A DNA stretch of 37,821 nt, taken from contig JAACFM010000021.1 of NCBI GenBank assembly GCA_009937445.1, positions 1 through 37,821 on the forward strand, written 5' to 3'. The position numbers and the translations under genes were made by a program. Below are positions 25,863-33,747 of this stretch, one piece after another (position 1 is the stretch's first letter; each line of letters starts with the position of its first letter). The DNA comes from Gammaproteobacteria bacterium. GTDB taxonomy: Bacteria > Pseudomonadota > Gammaproteobacteria > Steroidobacterales > Woeseiaceae. The notes under the pieces were generated by a model. The model was not told the origin of the DNA. It was given only the letters and a program-made list of their open reading frames with translations, and made no database searches.

Positions 25863-26912
25863 TTAGCGGCCCGCCTTTTGGAAAAGATAATGACCGACGT
25901 ACCATTCGTGCCCTTCGTCATAGTCAAACAGCTCTGCACATGCCATGAAGAAGATTCGCCAGCGCTGCCACCACAACGACGCGTTTTCCTCGCCATAGCA
26001 GTCAGCAAGAATCGGCATGATCGATGCGGAGTTGTCGTCCATGTTCTTGAGCCATGCATTACACGTTTTCGCGTAGTGCTGACCATTCCAGTGCCAGCGT
26101 TTTTTGATGCTCAGGTTCTCGGCAAAACGCAACGGCAAGTCGGCGCTCGGCATGATCCCGCCACTAAAAAAGTGTCGGCTCATCCAGTCGCCCGGACCCT
26201 TGTCGATGTACTCGTAGGGTGTCGTTCGATGACAAAAAACGTGCATGAAGAACTGGCCATCAGGCGAGAGCCACTGATCAATGCGACGAAAGAGTTCACC
26301 ATAGTTACGCATGTGTTCGAACATCTCGATCGAGACCACCCGATCAAAACGCTTGGCGGTTTCAAAATCGTTCATATCGCAAACAATGACGTCGATATTT
26401 TGGATGGAACGATCGCTGGCCTGCTTGAGGATAAACTCACGCTGTGAAGTGGAATTTGAAACCGACGTAACAGATGCATTGGGAAAGTGTTCTGCGATCC
26501 AAAGCGACAACGAACCCCAACCACAGCCAAGGTCCAGCACCTGCATTCCATCCTCGATACCGGCACGTGTGGCAGTCAATTCGAGTGCCGCCGCTTCGGC
26601 TTCTGATAGATTGCTAACATGCTTCGGCCAATGGCAGCAGCTGTACTTGAGTTGATCCCCCATGACGTGAGAGAAAAACTCCGCAGGCACTTCATAGTGC
26701 TGCTCATTAGCAAGGTCGGGAAGCAACGCAATAGGAGACTCGTTCATCATATCGACGAATCGATTCACAGTGTTTGCTGCGAATTCGACATCGCCTGAGT
26801 GAATTTCCTTGCGTTTCGACTCAAGGAGTCTGCGGATTCCACCACGAACTACAGCGTCGGGCACCAAGCCCGATTCCGTCCAGCTGACCGCTTTTGCTGT
26901 TAAGGCGCTCAT
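25863..26912 (-). CDS. CFA-like/coclaurine N-methyltransferase-like SAM methyltransferase
   Basis: A 349-aa SAM-dependent methyltransferase, of the shorter CFA branch that resembles plant coclaurine N-methyltransferases. SAM site: MQVLDLGCGWGSLSLWIAEH (about 123-142). The CFA pocket residues are present here: Cys92 in LKYSCCHW, Glu199-His200 in EMFEHM, His224 in FFMHVFCH and a Tyr at 280 in GQHYAKT, unlike the second methyltransferase of the operon. It probably methylates acyl chains of phospholipids, though a non-lipid acceptor cannot be excluded. ATG 26912 has GGAGG five bases upstream; a TTG at 26924 would include the SD itself. First gene of the eight-gene operon, 27 bp after a -10-like hexamer. 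Confidence 0.88.
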   Translation of the reverse strand: MSALTAKAVSWTESGLVPDAVVRGGIRRLLESKRKEIHSGDVEFAANTVNRFVDMMNESPIALLPDLANEQHYEVPAEFFSHVMGDQLKYSCCHWPKHVSNLSEAEAAALELTATRAGIEDGMQVLDLGCGWGSLSLWIAEHFPNASVTSVSNSTSQREFILKQASDRSIQNIDVIVCDMNDFETAKRFDRVVSIEMFEHMRNYGELFRRIDQWLSPDGQFFMHVFCHRTTPYEYIDKGPGDWMSRHFFSGGIMPSADLPLRFAENLSIKKRWHWNGQHYAKTCNAWLKNMDDNSASIMPILADCYGEENASLWWQRWRIFFMACAELFDYDEGHEWYVGHYLFQKAGR

Positions 26913-26939
26913 GGCGACCTCCAAAAATATCTGGAGCCT

Positions 26940-26968
26940 AATATACGGTCCGTATTTTGGCCCAACAA
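26940..26968 (-). promoter_or_regulatory. Putative sigma-70-type promoter of the lipid operon
   Basis: On the minus strand, TTGTTG (26968-26963) and TATATT (26945-26940) are spaced by exactly 17 bp, and the -10 ends 27 bases before the first ATG. Both hexamers differ from consensus at two or fewer positions. No ECF-sigma-type element was convincing here. Confidence 0.45.
26943..26955. promoter_or_regulatory. Perfect 13-bp dyad overlapping the -10, likely repressor operator
   Basis: ATACGG-T-CCGTAT is a perfect inverted repeat with a one-base centre. It overlaps the putative -10 hexamer and the adjacent spacer, where a bound repressor would block polymerase. The style (short arms, no gap) is common for TetR-family operators. 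No TetR-type gene lies in this window. Confidence 0.5.
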
Positions 26969-26984
26969 TGGCATGCGCGACTTT

Positions 26985-27001
26985 GTTACATCCCCTTACA
27001 T
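26985..27001. promoter_or_regulatory. Tandem GTAA repeat, possible response-regulator site
   Basis: On the plus strand TTACAT-N4-TTACAT repeats with a 10-bp period (GTAA-N6-GTAA on the operon's strand). Two direct half-sites one helical turn apart are typical for OmpR-type regulators (for example the CpxR GTAAA-N5-GTAAA box). It lies about 17 bp upstream of the putative -35 of the lipid operon and about 95 bp from the end of the histidine kinase gene. Confidence 0.4.
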
Positions 27002-27095
27002 ATGGCTAAGGTACTGCAGGGCCGGCGTTTTTTTCTTCAGCTGAGGTCGGAAAACAAATGCCACTGAAAAGGTCTCTGCTGCGCGACCAGGGGTG

Positions 27096-28433
27096 TCAGA
27101 CCAGCGGAATTCGCACCTCAAAACACGCTCCAGGCTGCGAATTCTTCAGTAGTTTTAACGTGCCACCATGTGCTTGGGCGACCAACGTCGCCAGGTATAG
27201 ACCGAGGCCTGTGCCCCCTGACTCGCGAGTACGTGAGGAGTCGCCACGATAGAAAGGTTCGCCGATGTGGTCGGCATCTTCTTCGGGCAGCCCGGGCCCA
27301 TGATCCTGAACCGTAATGATCAGGTCAGAGTTGTCCGCAGCGACCGTCACTTCAACCGGACCATCTGCAGGGTCCGAGTATCGAAGCGCATTGCTTATCA
27401 GGTTTTTCAAAAGCAACTTGATGCGCGCCTCATCAATGCTCGCCCGGAGTTGGCCGTCAATTTGGCTGACCTGAATACGATCTTGATCTCTCGAGAAAAA
27501 ATCAGTCATCAGTTCATCGATGAGGTCACGAACAAGAACATTTGTACGACTGAGCAGCGCGTGTCGGACATTCAGGCGTTCTGCCTCGAGCAATGCCGAA
27601 ACAATCTTCTCCATCTCCAGAATTTCTTCCCTGAGACTCTCCCTGTTCTCCTCCTCCTCCAGAAACTCAAGCGTCAAGCGCATTCTCGATAATGGTGTAC
27701 GAAGTTCGTGACTGATACCCAGCAATAACGTGCGCTTCGCGTCCAGCATGCGTTCAACATCGGCCGCCAGTTGGTTAATACCATTTGCGAGGTCACCCAA
27801 CTGGTCGCGACGAATATTCTCTATTCTGTAATCGAAGTTGCCACGACCAATGTGTTCCGACCCCTCACGTATCAATCCGATGGGTCGGAATAGCCAACCA
27901 ACGGCGACGTAAGCGATCAGGAGAAATGTTAGCCCCATGCCAACGATCACATAAATGAGACTAAAGCCGCCAGGCTCATCCGCAATTCTCGGCGTTGACA
28001 CTACAATCTCGTAATCGCCCTGGCTTATTTTCAGCAGGTTGTGATGTTTCCACTCCGCAAATTCGACGCCCTTCAGCTCATCTACCCAGGAATCCGGCTT
28101 ATCACTGAAGGTCGGGCTTGGCGCGAATTCGAGCTCGCTCAGGCGCGGAAAATTCGGGTCTGACGCCCAGTCCAGCTTTGGGCCCAACATACGTATATCG
28201 ACCGGCACACGTTTCGTTATTGCGATTGCTCGAGCAATGTTTGGCGGGGACCCGATATCGTCGCGAACGTAGTTCACATGCAGTGACAGGTGGCCGCTAA
28301 TCAGACCTCGAATATCGTCACCGTTATAGACGATCTGAATAGCCTTTAGTGTTCCAAATACGAACAGTCCACCGAGCAGGATAAATATCGCCAGCAACCG
28401 CAGGGATAAAGACCTCGAGAATTGCTCAAGCAT
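27096..28433 (-). CDS. Sensor histidine kinase (EnvZ/CpxA-type architecture)
   Basis: A 445-aa inner-membrane kinase. TM1 about 10-30; periplasmic sensor about 33-155, unrecognised; TM2 about 157-182; HAMP about 183-235; dimerisation/phosphoacceptor helix with His242 in GISHELRTPLSRMRL; ATP-binding domain with N-box Asn348 (LISNALRYS), G1 DHGPGL (377-382) and G2 GGTGLGL (407-413). All catalytic motifs are intact. It overlaps the response regulator gene by 8 bp, so the two form one unit. The lipid operon starts 184 bp downstream on the same strand, which makes it the most likely target. Signal unknown. Confidence 0.95.
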   Translation of the reverse strand: MLEQFSRSLSLRLLAIFILLGGLFVFGTLKAIQIVYNGDDIRGLISGHLSLHVNYVRDDIGSPPNIARAIAITKRVPVDIRMLGPKLDWASDPNFPRLSELEFAPSPTFSDKPDSWVDELKGVEFAEWKHHNLLKISQGDYEIVVSTPRIADEPGGFSLIYVIVGMGLTFLLIAYVAVGWLFRPIGLIREGSEHIGRGNFDYRIENIRRDQLGDLANGINQLAADVERMLDAKRTLLLGISHELRTPLSRMRLTLEFLEEEENRESLREEILEMEKIVSALLEAERLNVRHALLSRTNVLVRDLIDELMTDFFSRDQDRIQVSQIDGQLRASIDEARIKLLLKNLISNALRYSDPADGPVEVTVAADNSDLIITVQDHGPGLPEEDADHIGEPFYRGDSSRTRESGGTGLGLYLATLVAQAHGGTLKLLKNSQPGACFEVRIPLV

Positions 28434-29121
28434 CGTCGGCTGGAACGCCTACAAAGGAGTATCCCCTTCCCCAGATTGTTTGTATGAATCGCGCAGGCTT
28501 GGCGTTATCGCCCAGCTTCTGTCGCAAACGACTAATCATGATGTCGACAGATCGGGTAAGCAGTGCTGCATCAATACCACGCAGCTCACTCAATATTTCA
28601 TCCCGCGACAATTTTCGCCCATGTCGACGTGCAAGGATCAAGAGTAACTCGTACTCCATTGAGGTCAGATCAACAGTCTTACCGTCAACCTTCACTGTCC
28701 TCGTTGCCGTGGCGATCGCAAGTCCGTCAAACTGCAGCTTCCCGACGACAGAACCGATTTGCTCTGCCCGTCGTAATATAGCCTGCACCCGGGCAACGAG
28801 CTCACGGGGCTCAAAAGGCTTGCCGACGTAATCATCAGCACCTAACTCAAGGCCCGAGACGCGATCGATCACGTCACCTCGAGCAGTTAGCATAATGATA
28901 GGTATGTTGCTTTTCTTTCTGACTTCCCGGCAGATTTGGAACCCGTCCTTACCCGGCAACATGACATCCAGCAAAAGTAAATCAGGTTCGACTCGAGCGA
29001 GCTTCTTAAATCCATCTTCCGCGTCAAAAGCACACGTCAGCTTGATGCCGTGGCGCTCAAAATACGCTTTTAGCAGTTCCGAGTGCTTTTTGTCGTCATC
29101 GATAATGAGTACTTTGGACAT
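28426..29121 (-). CDS. OmpR/PhoB-family response regulator
   Basis: A 231-aa regulator. Receiver domain 1-117: acidic pocket IIDDDKKH, phosphoacceptor Asp52 in LLLLDVMLPGKDG, Thr79 in IIMLTA, Lys101 in YVGKPFEP. Winged-helix DNA-binding domain about 130-228: DLTSMEYELLLILARRHGR, the recognition region RSVDIMISRLRQKLG and the wing FIQTIWGRGYSFV. ATG 29121 precedes MSKVLIIDDD; upstream in-frame codons have no signal of coding. First gene of the two-gene unit with the kinase. Confidence 0.95.
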   Translation of the reverse strand: MSKVLIIDDDKKHSELLKAYFERHGIKLTCAFDAEDGFKKLARVEPDLLLLDVMLPGKDGFQICREVRKKSNIPIIMLTARGDVIDRVSGLELGADDYVGKPFEPRELVARVQAILRRAEQIGSVVGKLQFDGLAIATATRTVKVDGKTVDLTSMEYELLLILARRHGRKLSRDEILSELRGIDAALLTRSVDIMISRLRQKLGDNAKPARFIQTIWGRGYSFVGVPADDA

Positions 29122-29186
29122 GTGTTGACTATACCGCTTGTAATGTGTGTGAGCGCCATTTTTGGCTAATATAAACAACTGGAAGC

Positions 29187-29223
29187 AAAAAAAAAGCGCT
29201 CGAGAGGGGAGTTCTCGAGCGCT
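29187..29223 (-). terminator. Intrinsic terminator of the DUF4397 lipoprotein gene
   Basis: On the minus strand an 11-bp perfect stem (AGCGCTCGAGA/TCTCGAGCGCT) closes a 7-nt loop and is followed by nine T. It lies about 40 bp after the stop at 29264 and separates that gene from the two-component unit downstream. Confidence 0.93.
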
Positions 29224-29263
29224 CCGAACCTTAACTGGTTCTTACGGCTTAGTTGCTACCGCC

Positions 29264-30874
29264 TTATATCGCGGGCTCGGGTGAGCCGCAAGCCGGCACT
29301 GCCGTCATATCGATAATTAAAGGCATCGGGTCCAGGCCACCGTCTGCCAGATCACGAGCGATCACGCTCAAAACAGATCCACCTGCGGTGAAGTCAAGGC
29401 CAAGCAGCTCAATGGCTGGCTCTAGTGAATCAGCTGCAGTCACAACAGCGTCGTACATATCATTTGGAATAGACAGCTGAGTTGTGTCGGTACCGAACGC
29501 TACGTCTGCAAAGTTCGGCTCGAAGGTACCGTCAATGGCCGTGCCTGCTTCAACCAGGTAAATATCTACAAGACCCGTGCTCGGTGAAGCGTGTGTGACG
29601 CGCAACTTGGTCTCGGTGATGATGCTGCGTCGATCATCGATCTGCGGCAATGGGACTATTGCCGGATCCATGCCCTCGGTCAGGAAGCCGGAGACGATCG
29701 CTGTTACCTCGGTGCTCGGCTCTACCACGAGAGCAAACTCTGTTGCGACGACGCTGTTATCCGCGCTGGCAACAACGCTGATGTTGTAGTCGCCTGGCGC
29801 GGGAATGGCGTTCAAATCACAATACGCGCCGAAGGGTACGTTGCGTACCAGTGCCAGCATCTCGTCTTCAGGCGTGCCGTTGACATCGGCCAGAATATCG
29901 ACCGGTGGTGCATCCGGAGACAGATGAACAGCGATAGCAGAAGCCGGCGTTGCTACGTCTTCGAGTTTTGCAGCGGCGGTACCGTCCAGAACGACGAGGT
30001 CAACCGGCGATGCACCAGGACCTGTATTCTCGATCGCAACGATCATCAGGTCAGCACCGGCCGGGAGTGAAATTTCACCCGAGTCGAATACTGGCGTCAG
30101 TGTTTCGTCGCCGTCAACGGTAATACGGATCTGGTAGTCACCTGCGGGTACTTGCAACCGCCCTGTGTATTGTTCGAAAGCCAGTGGCGTACCTGCGCCG
30201 TTAACTGGCGAGCTGCCAGCAAGCTCATCGTCAAACGCCGTAACGTAGACATTTACTGCCGGAGCCGATGGTGATGCGTGAACAACCTGGGCACGAAAGA
30301 AACCGTCCGTAATCAGCTCGTCAGAAGCATTAACAATCGGCAAAGCGCGAATGCCGTCCGCCACTGTATTAACAGCGATGTAGCTTGCCTCGGTGTTGTA
30401 GTCAAGATTTACGTCTGCCTCGATGACCACGACATTACCCGCCGGAGTAATGGCTTCGACTGCAATAACATTTTCTTCGACAACCGGGACAAATCCGGAA
30501 CCCTGCGAGTAGTCGACGACTTCAAGAGCCACAGCACCATTCACCCAAACATTCACAGCCGGTGCGTCCGGTGATGCATGCAGAGCGCGAACCATCGGTG
30601 TTGCTTCACACTCGAGCAGTTCTGTTGCTGTTACTTCATCCTGGTCCAGAACATCGTTTCTGTTAATGTCCAGTCCGCTGTCCAGCGCCAGGCCGCCACC
30701 CAGGCAGACCGCATCGCCCTTGGGGATAGCGCGAGTTGCAATAAGGGAATTGAAACCATCGTCGCCGTTAGATCCATCGGCTCCGTTCGTACCGTCTGTA
30801 CCGTCATCACCTTCGCAGCCTGCGAAAAATAATGCCGATGAAATTATGCCTACCAGGTAAATCTGCTTGTTCAC
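29264..30874 (-). CDS. DUF4397-repeat lipoprotein with collagen-like linker
   Basis: About 536 aa. The signal peptide ends in a lipobox (LFFAGC, Cys20), so the protein is lipid-anchored. Next is a low-complexity Gly-X-Y stretch (GTDGTNGADGSNGDDG, residues about 25-40), then a calcium-type segment, DSGLDINRNDVLDQDEVTAT, as in DUF7151. Four DUF4397 repeats follow, opened by HASPDAP (99), HASPSAP (199), HLSPDAPP (317) and HASPST (428). DUF4397 proteins are surface-exposed with unknown ligands. The GTG at 30874 is preferred because GGAG lies six bases upstream; a GTG at 30886 would add four residues. It has its own terminator at 29187-29223 and probably its own promoter. Confidence 0.85.
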   Translation of the reverse strand: MNKQIYLVGIISSALFFAGCEGDDGTDGTNGADGSNGDDGFNSLIATRAIPKGDAVCLGGGLALDSGLDINRNDVLDQDEVTATELLECEATPMVRALHASPDAPAVNVWVNGAVALEVVDYSQGSGFVPVVEENVIAVEAITPAGNVVVIEADVNLDYNTEASYIAVNTVADGIRALPIVNASDELITDGFFRAQVVHASPSAPAVNVYVTAFDDELAGSSPVNGAGTPLAFEQYTGRLQVPAGDYQIRITVDGDETLTPVFDSGEISLPAGADLMIVAIENTGPGASPVDLVVLDGTAAAKLEDVATPASAIAVHLSPDAPPVDILADVNGTPEDEMLALVRNVPFGAYCDLNAIPAPGDYNISVVASADNSVVATEFALVVEPSTEVTAIVSGFLTEGMDPAIVPLPQIDDRRSIITETKLRVTHASPSTGLVDIYLVEAGTAIDGTFEPNFADVAFGTDTTQLSIPNDMYDAVVTAADSLEPAIELLGLDFTAGGSVLSVIARDLADGGLDPMPLIIDMTAVPACGSPEPAI

Positions 30875-30946
30875 GTCAATCTCCACTTGGAATAAAAAAC
30901 CTGAGTGAAGATTAGTGATATGCGAATCCTACTTCTGCCCGTTCAG

Positions 30947-30971
30947 GTAACAGATTGTTTCAGGATGTAAC
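30947..30971. repeat. Two GTAAC half-sites 20 bp apart
   Basis: GTAAC occurs at 30947-30951 and 30967-30971, exactly two helical turns apart; each is preceded by a TTCAGG element (30942-30947, 30959-30964). The sequence GGATGTAAC is shared with the tandem repeat upstream of the lipid operon. It lies between the divergent DUF4397 and TerB-like genes and may be a binding site for the same OmpR-type regulator. Chance is not excluded. Confidence 0.25.
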
Positions 30972-31053
30972 GCCGTGGATAGCGGCCAGTGAGGAAATTA
31001 CCAGCGGACTCAGCTACGATAATGTTCGGCCCTGTATTCACACATCTAATTTT

Positions 31054-31536
31054 ATGCTGAAGAAACTATTCATTCAGATAACAGAATCAATTTCTGTCGA
31101 AACCTCGACGGAAACCGACGTAGCAGGCCGTGAGGACGCTTTACGTCTCGCTACGGCCGTTTTAATGATTGATGTAGCTCGCGCAGACCACGTATTTGAA
31201 GAGAGCGAGTTCGATCGCGTGCTGCAACTTATCGAATCGCATTTTGCGCTGTCGCCTGAGCATTCTGCGGCACTGTTCAATGCGGCGGGTGAAGAAGCCG
31301 ACGACATGGTGTCTTTGTACGAATTCACACAAATACTCCACAAGCACCTGGATGAGACCGAAAAGGCCCGAATCATCTCCATGCTATGGCAGGTTGCCTA
31401 CGCGGATGGCCAACTGGACAAATACGAGGATTCCCTGGTGCTGAAGATCAGCGATCTGCTCTACGTCAGTCGCGGACGCGTAATGCGCTTGAAACATGAC
31501 GCACAAAAAGTTGCCGGTGTCCCAATACATGAATAA
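31054..31536 (+). CDS. TerB-like protein
   Basis: A 160-aa, soluble, all-helical acidic protein. The motif sets LATAVLMIDVARADHVFEES and MLWQVAYADGQLDKYEDSLV (paired 'A-ADG-x-xxxE' helices binding acidic clusters) are those of the TerB/COG4103 family, linked to tellurite resistance and metal or stress sensing. The start MLKKLFIQITESI at 31054 is the first Met after a non-coding-looking upstream stretch; its SD is weak. It overlaps the beta-barrel gene by 8 bp, so the two are co-translated. Confidence 0.8.
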   Translation: MLKKLFIQITESISVETSTETDVAGREDALRLATAVLMIDVARADHVFEESEFDRVLQLIESHFALSPEHSAALFNAAGEEADDMVSLYEFTQILHKHLDETEKARIISMLWQVAYADGQLDKYEDSLVLKISDLLYVSRGRVMRLKHDAQKVAGVPIHE

Positions 31537-32419
31537 GACGGCCCGTCTGGTCGCGTTCAATATTGCGCTTTTTTCGTTGGGTCAGGCTGCCGCCCAGGAT
31601 ATCGAACCGCGTCGATGGACCCCACTGCCGGCCGGCATAAATCTGCTTGGCGCTGGCTACGTGCAGGTAGAAGGGGATGTTTTCTTCAATCCGGTGTTGA
31701 AAATCGAAGATGGGACGGTCAGCGGCCAGGCAGCAGCGATCTCCTATGTGCGGTCGTTCGCTGTCGGCGAGAGGCTTGCGCGCCTGGATGTTTTGCTGCC
31801 ATGGGCGAATATGCGCTGGTCCGGCTTGCTTGATGGTTCACCGGCAACGGTATCTCGAGTTGGGCTCACAGATCCCAGCGTGCGCCTTTCGATGATTCTG
31901 GCGGGCGGCAAACCCGACAAGCTGGCGACCTCTCATACGGTTGTCGGCGCCGCCATCAAGATAAGCGTTCCGATGGGAGAGTATTTTGACGATAAACTCC
32001 TGAACCTCGGCGAAAACAGATTCATCGTACGGCCGCAAATCGGCGTTCTGCACACCCGCGGCAACTGGTCCTATGAGCTGACCGGCTCGGTATTCCTGTA
32101 CGGTGACAACAACGACTTTTACGGCAACTCGACGCTGCAGCAGGAACCCCTGTATGCGGCACAAGCCCACGTGATTCGAACCTTCGACAAGCCAGGATAC
32201 TGGGTGGCGTTAAGTGCTGGCTATGGTTGGGATGGCCAGTCAACGGTGGACGGAACGAGGGCCGACGATAGTCGTAGATTATCGCTCTCGGCGCTCGCCG
32301 TCGGCATTCCTGTTGGCACAAAACAAGGGCTCAAGTTCGCCTACGTTCGCTCCCGGACAAACACATCAACGGGCGGGGATGTTGATTCAGTTTCTGTCGG
32401 CTGGTCTTATCGTTTTTGA
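31529..32419 (+). CDS. Outer-membrane beta-barrel protein (phenol-degradation meta-pathway 'MetA'-like)
   Basis: A 296-aa protein with a signal peptide (VAFNIALFSLGQAAAQ). The mature part consists of alternating amphipathic strands (GAGYVQVEGDVFFNPVLKIE; GYWVALSAGYGWDGQSTVDG) and ends in SVGWSYRF, whose terminal Phe is typical for beta-barrels. The motif KISVPMGEYFDDKLLNLGEN fits the Phenol_MetA_deg family of putative outer-membrane channels. The substrate is unknown. ATG 31529 sits inside the end of the TerB-like gene. Confidence 0.75.
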   Translation: MNKTARLVAFNIALFSLGQAAAQDIEPRRWTPLPAGINLLGAGYVQVEGDVFFNPVLKIEDGTVSGQAAAISYVRSFAVGERLARLDVLLPWANMRWSGLLDGSPATVSRVGLTDPSVRLSMILAGGKPDKLATSHTVVGAAIKISVPMGEYFDDKLLNLGENRFIVRPQIGVLHTRGNWSYELTGSVFLYGDNNDFYGNSTLQQEPLYAAQAHVIRTFDKPGYWVALSAGYGWDGQSTVDGTRADDSRRLSLSALAVGIPVGTKQGLKFAYVRSRTNTSTGGDVDSVSVGWSYRF

Positions 32420-32484
32420 TGGCAGTGTGCGGCCACAAGCGGGTTTCGAACGCTGCGAGATACGCCCTCCGGTCAGCCTTACAT

Positions 32485-33747
32485 CTACGGGTTTAGCGGG
32501 GGGAGCTCACTAACTGCTGCCGCCGTCAATCCGCCAATGTAGCGCCGGCGCGCCGTTGCCAGTCCATCAGCCAGTCGGCTTGTGTTGCCATCACTCCCGC
32601 CATTTGAGCAGGAGTAGTTCATCCTGCTCAACGACTCAAGGTCTGATACAAGTGCCGCGTCGCCGTAACCGAGCGCTAACTGCCGCATGCTCATCGCTGG
32701 ATCAAGCCGCTGCAACCAAACCAGCATCGCACGGTAGGCTTCGTCAGCGTTGTTCGCTCGTAAAGCGGTTTGCAAAATGGCAAATGCGTGCGGCTCCGAC
32801 CTGCTGCGTTTCTCTTTAGCCACACGCAAATGACCTGCTGCAGCGGAACCGGCTACAGTGATAACAACGGCAAGAATACTCGCGCCAGCCGCAATTAAGA
32901 TCCACAACCACCAGCGTCCTTCGGCTTGCACGCCGTCGTTTGGCGATACCACCGGCGGTCCAGCAACGTTGATTACAAAGCCCTCAACCATTGCACTGTC
33001 AATCGTCTCTGTTGCGGAATTCCAGAAAGCAAGCGTCAAATCAGGAACGACAAATTCACCGCCCGCATCGAATACCAACGTCAGCCTTTCACTTCGCCGG
33101 GCAATGCTGCCATCGTCAACGCTCGGTGTGTCGGCGTATATCGAAACTCCATCGAAGGACAACGCCGGCACCAGTGGCGGCAGGAAGATTGCCGGCAAGC
33201 CCTCGAGCTCCGCGATATAGTTGAGCACCAGCGCATCGCCAGCCTCGAGGTCGTCGACTTCACCCTCGACGCTCAGGCTCAACGCCAGACTGCGGCCGGC
33301 AATATACGGATCCAGTCCCGCTGCCCCCGTTGGAACCGAACCTTGAAAAATAATCTCTGGCACGTCGATTTCCATCGTCACCGGATCGGAACCTGGATTG
33401 GCGTAGGCGATCGACATTGATTGTCCGTCCAGCTTGTAACTCGCTCCCAGCAACGGAAGAATCTCGTAGCTACGCACAATCCCCGACCAGCTGTCATTAC
33501 CGACGCGCTCGCGAATCGGGTATGAACTGTCATCGGGTAAGCGCGTAATCGCGTTAGCGAGTTCGAAGTTTGGATAGATCGGCGGCCGGGTGAACCATGT
33601 CGGCACGAGTACAGTGATCTTCAGCTCGATGGATTCTCCGACCGCCACGGTCCCGGGACTAATCTCTGCTCGCACGATGGGCCGATCCTGCGCGAACGCA
33701 GCAGCACTGGTGACAAGAGCGATGATTGAGAGAACGACGAATCTCAT
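32485..33747 (-). CDS. batD: BatD-like membrane-anchored protein
   Basis: A 420-aa protein: signal peptide (MRFVVLSIIALVTSAAAFA), a long periplasmic part with Ig-like BatD features (ISPGTVAVGESIELKITVLV; PAIFLPPLVPALSFDGVSIY), a TM segment about 278-303 and a cytosolic tail of about 115 residues. It lies last in the Bat operon and overlaps the TPR gene by 4 bp (ATGA). Bat proteins support aerotolerance and envelope stress handling with MoxR-type ATPases; the precise mechanism is not known. Confidence 0.85.
   Translation of the reverse strand: MRFVVLSIIALVTSAAAFAQDRPIVRAEISPGTVAVGESIELKITVLVPTWFTRPPIYPNFELANAITRLPDDSSYPIRERVGNDSWSGIVRSYEILPLLGASYKLDGQSMSIAYANPGSDPVTMEIDVPEIIFQGSVPTGAAGLDPYIAGRSLALSLSVEGEVDDLEAGDALVLNYIAELEGLPAIFLPPLVPALSFDGVSIYADTPSVDDGSIARRSERLTLVFDAGGEFVVPDLTLAFWNSATETIDSAMVEGFVINVAGPPVVSPNDGVQAEGRWWLWILIAAGASILAVVITVAGSAAAGHLRVAKEKRSRSEPHAFAILQTALRANNADEAYRAMLVWLQRLDPAMSMRQLALGYGDAALVSDLESLSRMNYSCSNGGSDGNTSRLADGLATARRRYIGGLTAAAVSELPPLNP

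Noticed and set aside
27010..27040. GC-rich stretch followed by T7 (27028-27034) as a terminator
   Set aside because: No stable stem precedes the T-run, and no plus-strand gene ends there.
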